42,788 nucleotides of DNA from Flavobacteriales bacterium UBA1958 (GCA_002336675.1 DDEI01000099.1:1362-44149); one strand, 5' to 3'. Shown: positions 1 to 8,377, counted from the stretch's first letter. Notes: generated by a model from the letters alone, not told the origin. A program made the numbers and translations.

Positions 1-80
1 AGATTACCGAGACAATAATTAAGCGGAGGTAGATGTTTACTTTTTTCAAATCACTGAACATTCTTAAGGGGTAAATATAC

Positions 81-88
81 TAGTTTTG
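81..88 (+). promoter_or_regulatory. -7 promoter box of asd
   Basis: TAGTTTTG fits the Bacteroidota -7 consensus TAnnTTTG and lies 26 bases before the asd start. No clear TTG or TTTG -33 element is seen at the expected distance, so this is a box-level call only. The remaining bases from 1 to 80 show no gene. Confidence 0.4.
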
Positions 89-114
89 TCTGCGTTATAT
101 CAATTATTTAAAGC

Positions 115-1101
115 ATGAAGGTAGCATTAGTAGGAGCCACGGGGTTAGTGGGAACGATAGTATTAAAAGTTTTGGCTGAGCGTAGGTTTCCGTTGGATAT
201 CTTGGTACCTGTAGCATCTGAAAAAAGCGTGGGAAAATTAATCTGCTATAAAGGAAATGATTTTGCGGTAGTGGGAATGCAAACTGCTATAGACATGAAG
301 TGTGATCTCGCTATTTTTGCTGCCGGTGGAGACACGAGCTTAAAATGGGCACCAAAATTTGCTGAGGCTGGAGCTACGGTAATAGATAATTCCTCTGCAT
401 GGAGAATGAACCCAAACCACAAATTAATCGTTCCAGAGATAAATGCTTCGGAATTAACTGCTGCCGATAAAATCATAGCCAACCCCAACTGCTCTACCAT
501 TCAACTAGTAATGGCTCTCAAACCTCTGCATGATAAGTATGGTGTAAAAAGAGCTGTAGTATCTACTTATCAATCCATTACTGGAACTGGGGTGAAAGCG
601 GTGAACCAATTAAAAAACGAACGCGCTGGTAAGGAAACCGAAATGGCTTATCCTTATACAATTGATATGAACTGCCTCCCTCACTGTGATGTATTTTTAG
701 ACAACGGCTACACAAGAGAAGAAATGAAGTTGACCTTGGAGACCAAAAAGATTTTAGACCCTTCTATAAATGTTACTGCTACCGCAGTGAGAATTCCGGT
801 GAAAGGAGGCCACTCGGAGTCGATTAATGTGGAGTTTCTTAAAGATTTTGATTTAGGAGAATTGAGAAAGATGCTTCACGAAACCGAAGGAATAACGGTT
901 CAGGATAATACCGATACCAACACCTACCCAATGCCATTAATGGCCAATGGTAAGGACGATGTATTCGTAGGAAGAATCCGAAGAGATGCAAGCCAACCGA
1001 ACACCTTAAACATGTGGGTAGTTTCAGACAACCTCAGAAAAGGCGCTGCTACTAATGCGGTTCAAATTGGAGAGTACTTAGTGAATACAGGCCTCGTCTA
1101 G
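115..1101 (+). CDS. asd: Aspartate-semialdehyde dehydrogenase
   Basis: Makes L-aspartate 4-semialdehyde from aspartyl phosphate with NADPH, the branch step toward lysine/diaminopimelate, threonine and methionine in the cytosol. The N-terminal dinucleotide-binding loop GATGLVG is at residues 7-13. The catalytic cysteine is C126 in NPNCST, and the substrate-binding and catalytic region RIPV...GGH is at 226-233, including H233. The 328-aa length is normal for the family. The gene starts with ATG, is preceded by a TAnnTTTG box, and stands alone: 151 bases separate it from the next gene, which has its own -7-like box. Nothing unusual is seen. Confidence 0.95.
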   Translation: MKVALVGATGLVGTIVLKVLAERRFPLDILVPVASEKSVGKLICYKGNDFAVVGMQTAIDMKCDLAIFAAGGDTSLKWAPKFAEAGATVIDNSSAWRMNPNHKLIVPEINASELTAADKIIANPNCSTIQLVMALKPLHDKYGVKRAVVSTYQSITGTGVKAVNQLKNERAGKETEMAYPYTIDMNCLPHCDVFLDNGYTREEMKLTLETKKILDPSINVTATAVRIPVKGGHSESINVEFLKDFDLGELRKMLHETEGITVQDNTDTNTYPMPLMANGKDDVFVGRIRRDASQPNTLNMWVVSDNLRKGAATNAVQIGEYLVNTGLV

Positions 1102-1222
1102 AACTAGATGGCCCATTCTAAGATAAATTACTAACTTACCAAATGGTGTATATTTCACCTAAAACTACAAAATTACACTTCAAATGTACTTTTTGTGTAC
1201 CAAAATTACTTTTATTTCAAGT

Positions 1223-1230
1223 TACCTTTG
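1223..1230 (+). promoter_or_regulatory. -7 promoter box of the envelope cluster
   Basis: TACCTTTG matches TAnnTTTG and ends 22 bases before the first lipoprotein start. The nearest upstream TTTG (1192-1195) is 27 bases away, longer than the usual 17-23. It probably drives the cluster that begins at 1253. Confidence 0.45.
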
Positions 1231-1252
1231 TCCCACATAAATAAAAAACCAA

Positions 1253-2257
1253 ATGAAACAACTTATTTTATTTTTAATCCCACTTACATTAATTTTCTCT
1301 TCCTGCGGTGATTCAAGTAATTCTATGCTACCAACAAATGCTGACTCAAGGTCAGCTAAAAAAGAATCAAATGCGATTACGAAAAGTATGCCCAGTGTGA
1401 TGGTGGTTCCTTCTGATGCCATGCTAAAAAGAATGGATTGTCTTAAAGAAATGAATAACCAAGGAGTAACTTCTTACTCAAGAGATTATGCAAAATCATT
1501 TATTCAAGATTCAGAATTAAAATTTGTGATAGCAGAAATTGAGTCTCAATTTTCTAACAAAGGTTTCTCGCTGGAAAACATGGAACAAACATTAAAAATG
1601 TTAAATACCAACAATGCTATGGACGAGATGGAAGGCATTGCAAGAGATTTGCGAGCAGAATTAATGAATACTGCCAAACCAGATTATGTGATCGAATTAG
1701 ATTACGAATTAAAGCAAGACCCTAAGTCAAGAAACATAAACAAGACCTTAACATACATAGTGAAATGTATGGATGTTTATACGAATAAGTCCGTTGCATC
1801 CATCACAAGAGCAAATATTGGCAAAACTTCTGAAAATAACGATGTGCCGGGATTAGTCAAAGAAGATTTTTCAAACTCTATAGGCGAACTTTCAACTGGC
1901 ATAACAAGCCATTTCAAGGATTTATTAGCAAACGGAATCGAAATTACGCTAAGATTAGCGGTGCTTAATTCATCTGCTGTAGCCCTAGATGATGACTGCG
2001 GTGATGAGGAAATTGGAGAGAGGGTTGTTACTTGGCTCAAAGAAAATACGGTTAATTCAACCTATAAGATGGCTAAGAATACTGAAACTGAAATGTTTTT
2101 TACGAATGTCAGAATTTTCACACAAGATGAATCAGGAAATTCTTATTCGGCATACGACTTTGCAAAAGACTTAAAGAAAGGATTAAAAAAAGGATGTGGA
2201 CTTTCTATAAGTAATAAAACACAGAGTTTGGGGGATGCATTTATTCAAGTCAAATAA
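1253..2257 (+). CDS. DUF6175-like lipoprotein
   Basis: A 334-aa predicted lipoprotein: a short hydrophobic signal peptide is followed by a lipobox ending FSSC, with the lipidated cysteine at residue 18. After a Ser/Asn-rich linker comes PSVMVVPSDAM (about residues 47-57), then a mixed alpha/beta domain with segments such as KPDYVIELDYEL and GITSHFKDLLANGIEI. From memory, this order of motifs resembles the uncharacterised DUF6175 family of Bacteroidota; that match is recall, not a search. It is the first gene of a same-strand cluster and lies 8 bases before the next lipoprotein gene. No catalytic motif is evident. Function unknown; likely periplasm-facing and membrane anchored. Confidence 0.7.
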   Translation: MKQLILFLIPLTLIFSSCGDSSNSMLPTNADSRSAKKESNAITKSMPSVMVVPSDAMLKRMDCLKEMNNQGVTSYSRDYAKSFIQDSELKFVIAEIESQFSNKGFSLENMEQTLKMLNTNNAMDEMEGIARDLRAELMNTAKPDYVIELDYELKQDPKSRNINKTLTYIVKCMDVYTNKSVASITRANIGKTSENNDVPGLVKEDFSNSIGELSTGITSHFKDLLANGIEITLRLAVLNSSAVALDDDCGDEEIGERVVTWLKENTVNSTYKMAKNTETEMFFTNVRIFTQDESGNSYSAYDFAKDLKKGLKKGCGLSISNKTQSLGDAFIQVK

Positions 2258-2265
2258 TAAATAAT

Positions 2266-3459
2266 ATGAGAAAAATTAAATCAATTATAGCCTTATCACT
2301 AGGAATCGTTTTATTAAACGCATGTTCTTCTGGTGATTCCCAAGAACAGCCAAGCAATAGCTTAAAGAAAACAGAAAAAACGAGTGGAGCATTTGATGGA
2401 ATTAAAAAAACAGAGAGCTCCAACACTCCAGACGCTAGTGAGACCCTTGACCTGAGTAACAAAATGACAATCAAACTGACCCCTTTTGTACCTCAATATG
2501 AAGGCATAGCAGAGTCAGGGGTCAAATTACTTAAAGATAGATTAAACGCTGCTATAACTAAAATAGGGTTTGGAGGAGAAGGGTCAAATCCTAGATTTAT
2601 AGTAGGCCCAAGCATAAATGTTGTTTCTCAAAATGTAACCTCTACAGCTCCTACTAAATACGCAAATACCTACGAGATAAATTTTATGGTAGTTGACGTC
2701 ATTAGTGAAACTGTTTTCAATAATTACACCTCCGAATTCAAAGGGGTGGGCGATTCTCCTGAGAAAGCATTCATAAGCGGAATTCGTAATGTCGACTTTA
2801 AGAATCAACAATTCATGGACTTCTTGTTAATGTCGGAGAAGAAAATAGTTGAATATTATGAAAATAATTGTGAAAGTCTTTTAAGCGCGGCAGACACAGA
2901 GGCTGGCATGAGAAACTTTGATAATGCTTTTGCGATATTGAAATCTGTTCCGGCTGAATCCAAAAAATGCTTTTCAGAAATACAACCAAAAAAATTAGAA
3001 TACTTCCAGGCATCTTTGAATGTTGCATGCAATGAGTTATTACTGAAAATGAAGTCTGAGCTGGGTAAGTTTAACGATCCGAGTGCATCAGGATTTAATT
3101 CTGAAGCAATGAACTACTATTCCATGATTGATAGCAAATCAGAATGTTATGCTGAAGCTCAAACCGAATATAAAAAATACACCTCAAATCTTAAACCAGA
3201 AGCAAAAAGAGATTGGCAGCAGAAGATGAAAGAATACAATGATCAAATTGCGATGGTAAAAGCGGACAAAGAATTTGAAAGAGAGGGAGCACAACAAGCC
3301 TATGATTTTAAAGTTAAAATGTCGGAGATTGAAGCTAAGCGACATGTAGAAGGCAATCAAAAATTACTAGCGAAGTATAAACATGATGAATCACCATGGT
3401 TAATCCGCTTATTCTCCTCTGGCTCCAAGTTGTTTAAGGGAGAGATGAATACTGACTAA
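2266..3459 (+). CDS. Lipoprotein with C-terminal coiled coil, function unknown
   Basis: A 397-aa predicted lipoprotein with signal peptide and lipobox LNAC (cysteine at residue 20), then a Ser/Thr/Lys-rich linker to about residue 65. A compact domain follows (about 66-200) containing TIKLTPFVPQYEG and a stretch typical of an alpha/beta fold, then a helical region with several cysteines (about 205-290). The C-terminal part (about 310-375) is rich in Lys, Glu, Gln and Ala and looks like a coiled coil. The start ATG is 8 bases after the preceding lipoprotein stop, so the two are almost certainly cotranscribed and may act together at the envelope. I do not recognise a named family. Confidence 0.75.
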   Translation: MRKIKSIIALSLGIVLLNACSSGDSQEQPSNSLKKTEKTSGAFDGIKKTESSNTPDASETLDLSNKMTIKLTPFVPQYEGIAESGVKLLKDRLNAAITKIGFGGEGSNPRFIVGPSINVVSQNVTSTAPTKYANTYEINFMVVDVISETVFNNYTSEFKGVGDSPEKAFISGIRNVDFKNQQFMDFLLMSEKKIVEYYENNCESLLSAADTEAGMRNFDNAFAILKSVPAESKKCFSEIQPKKLEYFQASLNVACNELLLKMKSELGKFNDPSASGFNSEAMNYYSMIDSKSECYAEAQTEYKKYTSNLKPEAKRDWQQKMKEYNDQIAMVKADKEFEREGAQQAYDFKVKMSEIEAKRHVEGNQKLLAKYKHDESPWLIRLFSSGSKLFKGEMNTD

Positions 3460-3477
3460 TTTAAAATAACTACTCCA

Positions 3478-4281
3478 ATGGAATTATCCAAAAATCTACA
3501 AGACCTTATTTCTGCCGCATTAGCAGACAATAAAATATCATCAAAAGAAAAAGAAATCTTAACTAAAAGAGCAGTCACAGAGGGTGTCGATAAAGATGAA
3601 TTCGAACTTTACTTAGATAGCTTGGCATTCTCCAAAAAAGAGGATAAGACTTCAAGTTCTGAGGGGGTATTAAACAAGGTTATTTATCACAGAGAAGCAG
3701 GTGTTAAGATGAAAGAAGTTGAACGAGGTTTGGGTGATCTTCTTTCAGGTGGTAAAAAAGAATTTCAAGAAATACCAGTTAATGAATTAACCATAAGATT
3801 ATGGCATGCGCTTGTTCCTCTGGTGACAATACTTATTGTATTAGCCAGTGTTTTTCTAATGCCAGAATCTGAAAATTTAGATGATGCGTTATCTAGATAT
3901 GATTTTGAGATAGCCAGAGAGATAGCTGCAGATATGGGATGCAGAAACTATGGCAATTCATGGGATGGTGATTTAGTTTGTCCTAAAAGTATTGCATTAA
4001 TTAAAATTATAATAAATGAAGCTAACTTTATGGCTGAAAATAACGAATTTGAAAAAGCTTTTTCTGTCATTGAAGAGATAAATGGCATAGAACTCTATAC
4101 AGCACTGTTTGAGAAAGGAGATATAGGTAAGAGTCAAGATAATCAAAAAGATGAATTGTATCTCAGTGTTATATCCAAGGGAATATTACAGGATAAACTA
4201 ACAAATAAAGAAGTAAATGTTTATCTCACAAAAGTAAAAAGCGAAAACGTTAAAAAAGAAATAAAAGGACTATTTAATTAA
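3478..4281 (+). CDS. TerB-like N-terminal domain membrane protein, copy 1
   Basis: A 267-aa protein with three parts. Residues 1-50 form a small helical domain (SAALADNKISSKEKEIL ... KDEFELYLDSL) like the TerB-type N-terminal modules common in Bacteroidota. A single membrane segment, LVPLVTILIVLASVFLM, spans about residues 112-130. A C-terminal helical region contains DDALSRYDFEIAREIA. No signal peptide is seen, so the N-terminal module is expected in the cytosol and the C-terminal part outside the membrane. It starts 18 bases after the coiled-coil lipoprotein. The gene at 4414 is a tandem paralogue: N-termini about 60% identical by eye, with the same layout. Function unknown. Confidence 0.75.
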   Translation: MELSKNLQDLISAALADNKISSKEKEILTKRAVTEGVDKDEFELYLDSLAFSKKEDKTSSSEGVLNKVIYHREAGVKMKEVERGLGDLLSGGKKEFQEIPVNELTIRLWHALVPLVTILIVLASVFLMPESENLDDALSRYDFEIAREIAADMGCRNYGNSWDGDLVCPKSIALIKIIINEANFMAENNEFEKAFSVIEEINGIELYTALFEKGDIGKSQDNQKDELYLSVISKGILQDKLTNKEVNVYLTKVKSENVKKEIKGLFN

Positions 4282-4283
4282 AA

Positions 4284-4370
4284 CAATTATCAGAGGAAAA
4301 AATTAAAATATACTTATCTCTGATGACAGATGATGACAAGAAATATAAAGTTAAAGATCTATTAAAATAA
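4284..4370 (+). pseudogene. Decayed C-terminal tail of another TerB-like paralogue
   Basis: Read from 4284, the bases encode 28 residues (QLSEEKIKIYLSLMTDDDKK... to a TAA at 4368-4370) without a start codon. They align without gaps to the last 28 residues of the preceding gene (KLTNKEVNVYLTKVKSENVK...), sharing L, YL and K positions and the hydrophobic pattern. The frame differs from that gene by two bases. The likely origin is a third tandem copy that lost all but its tail. The match is short, so chance cannot be ruled out. Confidence 0.45.
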
Positions 4371-4413
4371 TCAAGTAATATTATAACACAAAAGAGTATT
4401 TAAATATTGTAAT

Positions 4414-5199
4414 ATGCAATTATCAGAAGAGTTAAAAACGTTAATAGATGCCTCATTGGCTGACGGTAAAATTTCAAGTAAAGAAAGACAAGTTTTAACC
4501 TCGAGAGCAGAAAGTGATGGGCTGAATAAAGATGAATTCGAGTTATATCTAGATAGTCTTGCTCACTCGACGAAAAAAGACGCTAAAGGAATGGTCGATA
4601 AATCAATGCCATTCTTTAAATGGCTTGTTGCCAAAAAAAGAAGAGTCGCAATCGCAGCATTTATACTTTTGGGGATCCTTCAAGTAATTTTTGAAATGAT
4701 CTCAGGAGTTGCACAAAATTCAGAAAATGCACAAAAACTCGAGGAGAGAGGGTGTGCGAATCTCGAAGACTGCATCACAAAATACAAATTTGAAGAAGCC
4801 CGAAATTATTACGATGAAAAGTATAATTTCAATGAAGATAAATTGAGGAAAATTGTGAGTTCTGAGGTGAGTTACTATGTATCTCAAGGTGCGTTGGAAA
4901 TGGCATTAAGATCTGTAAATGAATACGATTTTTTTCACGGGTTTGAACCCCAAGGCCGAAGTGATGAAAATACATATTACAATGAAGAAGTCAACTGGTA
5001 CAACACCATGATTGAAAAAACCCTTGTTGATTTTGAAGAGGATAAAGTAAATTTAAAAAAACTCATTTATTCAATCAAACCATTGGCTAAAATTGGTAAA
5101 ATCTTCAAAAAAAGTGAAAAAAATGAATACCAAGATAAATACACTTATGACAAAGACAATTCTAAAAAAGAAGAATTACTCAAGCGATATAGATTATAA
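4414..5199 (+). CDS. TerB-like N-terminal domain membrane protein, copy 2
   Basis: A 261-aa paralogue of the gene at 3478 with the same plan: a TerB-like helical module at residues 1-50 (DASLADGKISSKERQVL ... KDEFELYLDSL), a positively charged stretch (KKRR) just before one membrane helix at about 76-95 (AIAAFILLGILQVIFEMISG), and a helical C-terminal half containing LEDCITKYKFEEARNYY. That segment corresponds to DDALSRYDFEIAREIA in copy 1. The C-terminal end is rich in Lys, Asp and Tyr. The N-terminal modules are far more alike than the C-terminal parts, suggesting that the cytosolic module is under common constraint while the outer part diverged. Function unknown. Confidence 0.75.
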   Translation: MQLSEELKTLIDASLADGKISSKERQVLTSRAESDGLNKDEFELYLDSLAHSTKKDAKGMVDKSMPFFKWLVAKKRRVAIAAFILLGILQVIFEMISGVAQNSENAQKLEERGCANLEDCITKYKFEEARNYYDEKYNFNEDKLRKIVSSEVSYYVSQGALEMALRSVNEYDFFHGFEPQGRSDENTYYNEEVNWYNTMIEKTLVDFEEDKVNLKKLIYSIKPLAKIGKIFKKSEKNEYQDKYTYDKDNSKKEELLKRYRL

Positions 5200-5219
5200 T
5201 ATTGGTTTTTTTAAAGACC

Positions 5220-5279
5220 ATGATGACAGATAATGATACAAAAGATGAAATAGAATGTTTGGATTTGGTAAAAAATTAG
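5220..5279 (+). pseudogene. Second decayed paralogue tail
   Basis: The bases from 5220 read MMTDNDTKDEIECL... to a TAG at 5277-5279. They match the remnant at 4320 at the DNA level: tgatgacaga begins at both 4321 and 5221, and most of the next dozen bases agree. Both sit just downstream of an intact TerB-like paralogue. It overlaps the start of the small gene at 5255. Confidence 0.35.
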
Positions 5280-5434
5280 GAATATCATTTTCTTTAAAAA
5301 GATTAATAGGTATAACTGGCTTGAAAAGCTCCATCGCTCACAAAACAGGAATACCGCTCACCAAAGGGGGGGTGGAACGTAAAGTTGGTCGTGGGTTAAT
5401 CAGAATGATCTTTGGTAAGATGTTTAAGTGGTAA
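5255..5434 (+). CDS. Small basic protein, 59 aa
   Basis: An ATG at 5255 opens 59 codons ending in TAA at 5432-5434. The product is strongly basic with few acidic residues, is rich in Gly, Lys, Ile and Phe, and contains SFSLKRLIGITGLKSSIAHK followed by TGIPLTKGGVERKVGRG. Small proteins with this pattern (a KR-Gly-hydrophobic stretch, then TGIPxTKxGxERKxG) occur widely in Bacteroidota as I recall, without assigned function. It lies between the second TerB-like gene (55 bases) and the channel gene (30 bases), on the same strand. A nucleic-acid or membrane-surface binding role would suit the charge but is a guess. Confidence 0.55.
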   Translation: MFGFGKKLGISFSLKRLIGITGLKSSIAHKTGIPLTKGGVERKVGRGLIRMIFGKMFKW

Positions 5435-5464
5435 TAGGAAGGGATAGAGACCAATAATTAAGAG

Positions 5465-6493
5465 ATGAAAAAGATTAAAATCAGCCTAATATGTGTTTTG
5501 ATTTATGTGGGTCTTTTATATGCTCTAGTCTTCAGCGAAAGGAACGCCGAGGGGGCCTCTATACAGCATGTGTTTGATGCCTTTTGGTATTCGCTAGTAA
5601 CACTTTCTACGGTGGGCTATGGAGATTACTACCCTGTAACTGTAATTGGAAAATTAGTCGGATTACTTTTTGTATTCAGCAGTTTAGGGGTGCTTGGATA
5701 CTTGATCAGCCAGCTTACAGTTAAATTAACTCAATATATGGAAGATAAAAAAAACGGACTATTTGGGACTAAATTAGAAAACCACATTGTACTCATCGGA
5801 TACAATAAGTTCTCGGATAATATTTTAAAACAAATAGTAACCACAGGAATAAAAGTAGCCATTGTTACCAATAATAAAGACGATGTTGATGCCATTTCGA
5901 AACTGTATGGCAGCGATAGTGTTTTTACCTTGTTGACAGAGTATAATAACTTTGATATCTTAGAGAAGGTTAATATTTCAAAGGCAGCTAAAGTCTTTAT
6001 TAATTTTGATAATGATACGGAGATGTTAGTATACATACTCGATTTAAAAAATCATTTCGATAATTTACAAATAATTGTCTCTCTCAATAATACTAATTTT
6101 CAAAACACTTTTCAATCTGCGGGGGTTTTGTACGCAGTTTCTAGAGAAGAAATAGCGGCTAAGCTAGTGGCTAGTTACATCTTTGAGCCTGAGGTGGCCT
6201 CTTTTACAGAAGACTTAATGGCGTCTGCAGAAAAAGAGGATGATTTTGATATGATTGAACTTCGAGTGACCAGAGACAACCCTTATTTCGAAAAAAAGTA
6301 TGAGTATGCTTTCTCCAATATTAGAAGTGATTACTCCAGTGTTTTGTTAGGGATATACAAGGATGGGAAACTGCATAAAAACCCAACGACTGAAATAGTA
6401 ATCGCAGAAAATGATTACCTCGTGATGATGACCGATGGCGATCATTCAATGAAACTTAAAGCTGCCTTCGGTGTAGAAGAAGGGAGGTTTTAG
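5465..6493 (+). CDS. Two-helix potassium channel with RCK (TrkA-N/TrkA-C) domain
   Basis: A 342-aa ligand-gated K+ channel subunit of the inner membrane, expected to work as a tetramer. Residues 4-22 form the first membrane helix, the pore loop carries the selectivity filter TVGYGD at 49-54, and a second helix spans about 60-87. A cytosolic TrkA-N/RCK domain starts near residue 107 (HIVLIGYNKFSDNI). Its glycine loop is not the usual GxGxxG, so nucleotide binding may be altered or absent. A TrkA-C-like domain follows at about 255-335. The gene is 30 bases after the small basic protein and may be the last gene of the envelope cluster. The family is clear; the physiological ligand is not. Confidence 0.9.
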   Translation: MKKIKISLICVLIYVGLLYALVFSERNAEGASIQHVFDAFWYSLVTLSTVGYGDYYPVTVIGKLVGLLFVFSSLGVLGYLISQLTVKLTQYMEDKKNGLFGTKLENHIVLIGYNKFSDNILKQIVTTGIKVAIVTNNKDDVDAISKLYGSDSVFTLLTEYNNFDILEKVNISKAAKVFINFDNDTEMLVYILDLKNHFDNLQIIVSLNNTNFQNTFQSAGVLYAVSREEIAAKLVASYIFEPEVASFTEDLMASAEKEDDFDMIELRVTRDNPYFEKKYEYAFSNIRSDYSSVLLGIYKDGKLHKNPTTEIVIAENDYLVMMTDGDHSMKLKAAFGVEEGRF

Positions 6494-6610
6494 AAACCCA
6501 GAGTTTTAAGTCATTGATTAAATCCCAATTACTGAACATGAAAGACTACGAGAAGTGCTGAGAGCCCTCTGCTCATAACCAAAAGCTAGGTGCTGAGGAA
6601 CCACAAATGG

Positions 6611-6622
6611 AACGTTAGCATA
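6611..6622 (+). repeat. Left boundary repeat AACGTTAGCATA
   Basis: GTTAGCATA here is the exact reverse complement of TATGCTAAC at 7757-7765, so the secreted-protein gene between them is flanked by 9-base inverted copies. The GTTRRNN-like form recalls the end boxes of integron attC sites, but no full attC fold is seen. Confidence 0.35.
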
Positions 6623-6650
6623 CATCTCACTAAAAAGCAAAAAATCAATT

Positions 6651-7748
6651 ATGAAATTAATATACATTTTATTTTTTGTGTTCACTTTCTCATCACTATG
6701 CCATGGACAACAAATATCACTCGTAACAACTCTTGAAAGTTTTATTGAGGAGTCCTCAGGCTTGATTTATTTAGACGGAAAACTCATTACACATAATGAT
6801 TCCGGAGGAAACCCCACTCTCTATGAGTTAGATGATGTTTCTGGAAATATTACCCGTTCTGTAGTAATCGAAAACGCTGCAAATACTGATTGGGAAGATC
6901 TTTGCCATGACGATACCTATATATATATCGCTGATTTCGGAAATAATAACGGAACAAGAAACGACCTCAAAATCTATCGTCTACCAATTTCAGATTATTT
7001 AACGACTCCTAACGATACTGTAATTGCCGATACGATCAATTTTTCTTACTTGGATCAAACCAATTTTACCCCAAGTACATTTTCTACAAATTTTGACGCA
7101 GAAGCGATAATTTCTTGTAATGACAGCCTCTTCATTTTCACTAAAAACTGGGGAAATAATTGGACTAACATCTACGCTTTACCGAAAACACCCGGGACCT
7201 ACCAAATAGAAAAAATAGACAGTATAGACGTGCAAGGACTAATAACAGGCGGCTCATATGATGATACAGAAAATATCGTTTTACTCTCTGGCTATACCTT
7301 TGCGTATCCTTTTGTCATAGAGATAAACGGTTTTACTTCAAATGATTTTTCGGATGGAACAGTTAATCGTTATCCATTAGACACACCTTCTGGATCATCC
7401 ATTCAGATCGAGGGTATAACTCACTTCCAAGCCAATGAATACTATCTTACCGCAGAAGCACACTTGAGTGGAAATCCATCTCTTTATAAACTGGAGCAAT
7501 CAACGATAAATATTAATGCTCTCGATGTAAATAAAGCTTGTATTTACCCAAATCCAACTTCCAATTACATAGAATTGAAAGGAATTGATTTTTCGGTTGT
7601 AGAAATTTATGATGCCGCTGGAATATTAAGAAAAACCTCACATAGTCCATCAATTCAGATAGCAGATCTAACTAGAGGAGTCTATTTTTTAGTAGCCAAA
7701 GATTCTAAAGGAAAAATCATTTTTTCAAAAAAATTAATGATTCAATAA
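6651..7748 (+). CDS. Type IX-secreted protein, probable beta-propeller
   Basis: A 365-aa secreted protein. Residues 1-20 are a signal peptide with likely cleavage near CHG-QQ. The body (about 21-285) has repeating beta-rich blocks (SSGLIYLDGKLITHNDSGG, DTYIYIADFGNNNG, AIISCNDSLFIFTKNWG, ITHFQANEYYLTAEA), consistent with a propeller-like fold. The last 70 residues are a type A T9SS sorting domain: it starts IYPNPTSNYIEL, contains VEIYDAAGIL and LTRGVYFLVAKDSKG, and ends KKLMIQ. The product should cross the outer membrane through the type IX system and be attached or released. Its ligand is unknown. It stands alone between inverted repeats, which suggests an accessory gene. Confidence 0.85.
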   Translation: MKLIYILFFVFTFSSLCHGQQISLVTTLESFIEESSGLIYLDGKLITHNDSGGNPTLYELDDVSGNITRSVVIENAANTDWEDLCHDDTYIYIADFGNNNGTRNDLKIYRLPISDYLTTPNDTVIADTINFSYLDQTNFTPSTFSTNFDAEAIISCNDSLFIFTKNWGNNWTNIYALPKTPGTYQIEKIDSIDVQGLITGGSYDDTENIVLLSGYTFAYPFVIEINGFTSNDFSDGTVNRYPLDTPSGSSIQIEGITHFQANEYYLTAEAHLSGNPSLYKLEQSTININALDVNKACIYPNPTSNYIELKGIDFSVVEIYDAAGILRKTSHSPSIQIADLTRGVYFLVAKDSKGKIIFSKKLMIQ

Positions 7749-7756
7749 TAAAACAT

Positions 7757-7765
7757 ATGCTAACA
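7757..7765 (+). repeat. Right boundary repeat TATGCTAAC
   Basis: Inverted partner of the repeat at 6611-6622, eight bases after the stop of the secreted-protein gene. The 263 bases up to the next gene hold no convincing gene; a 34-codon open stretch around 7790-7893 has no start. Confidence 0.35.
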
Positions 7766-8011
7766 CATAGTGATCTCTTCGTTTCTAATTTGCTTTAGAA
7801 CGTATTCTATGCAATGGTAATCTTGGTCAAGGTTACGCCATATTTTCGGACAATGGGTTCAAAATTTACTACCAGAAAAATATAGCTTCGTAAATATTTT
7901 TGGAATTTGTAAGTCTTTGTCAGCATTATTTGCCCTCCCGAATATAGACGAGATAATTCTTTTAAAAATAGAATTTAATTTTACCTTTTACTATTTTAAA
8001 ATAAACATGAA

Positions 8012-8377
8012 ATGAAAGCACATAGAGCAAGTTTAATAAATGCAATTACTTTGATAATATTATCCTCATGGGGGTACTTTTCATCAGACACTCCCTCTGT
8101 TACGGCTCTAATTCCGACAGTGATAGGAATAATATTATTGATTCTTAATAAAGGCGTGAAGAAAGAAAATAAAATTATAGCTCACATTGCTGTATCACTT
8201 ACAATGATTATCTTAATTGGTCTAATTAAACCCGTTTTTGGGGCTATGAATAGAGGCGACAATGCTGCTTTTATCCGTGTTGGAATAATGATATTAAGTA
8301 CAATAAGCGCCATGGTGTTTTTTGTGAAGAGCTTTATAAATGCTCGAAAAAATAGAGAATCCATTAAGTCCGATTGA
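8012..8377 (+). CDS. Small four-helix membrane protein, function unknown
   Basis: A 121-aa protein made almost entirely of four hydrophobic helices: about residues 8-24, 29-45, 55-76 and 85-107. Short Lys-rich loops (GVKKENK) and a basic C-terminal tail (NARKNRESIK) suggest the C-terminus is cytosolic. The general plan, four short helices with small residues, recalls TMEM14-like or other small membrane proteins, but I cannot assign a family. It is isolated between the type IX-secreted gene and an inverted-repeat element, so it may be part of an accessory insertion. Confidence 0.6.
   Translation: MKAHRASLINAITLIILSSWGYFSSDTPSVTALIPTVIGIILLILNKGVKKENKIIAHIAVSLTMIILIGLIKPVFGAMNRGDNAAFIRVGIMILSTISAMVFFVKSFINARKNRESIKSD

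Noticed and set aside
7788..7893. Protein-like 34-codon stretch (…NGNLGQGYAIFSDNGFKIYY…)
   Set aside because: No start codon and no family recognised; could be gene debris but cannot be supported.
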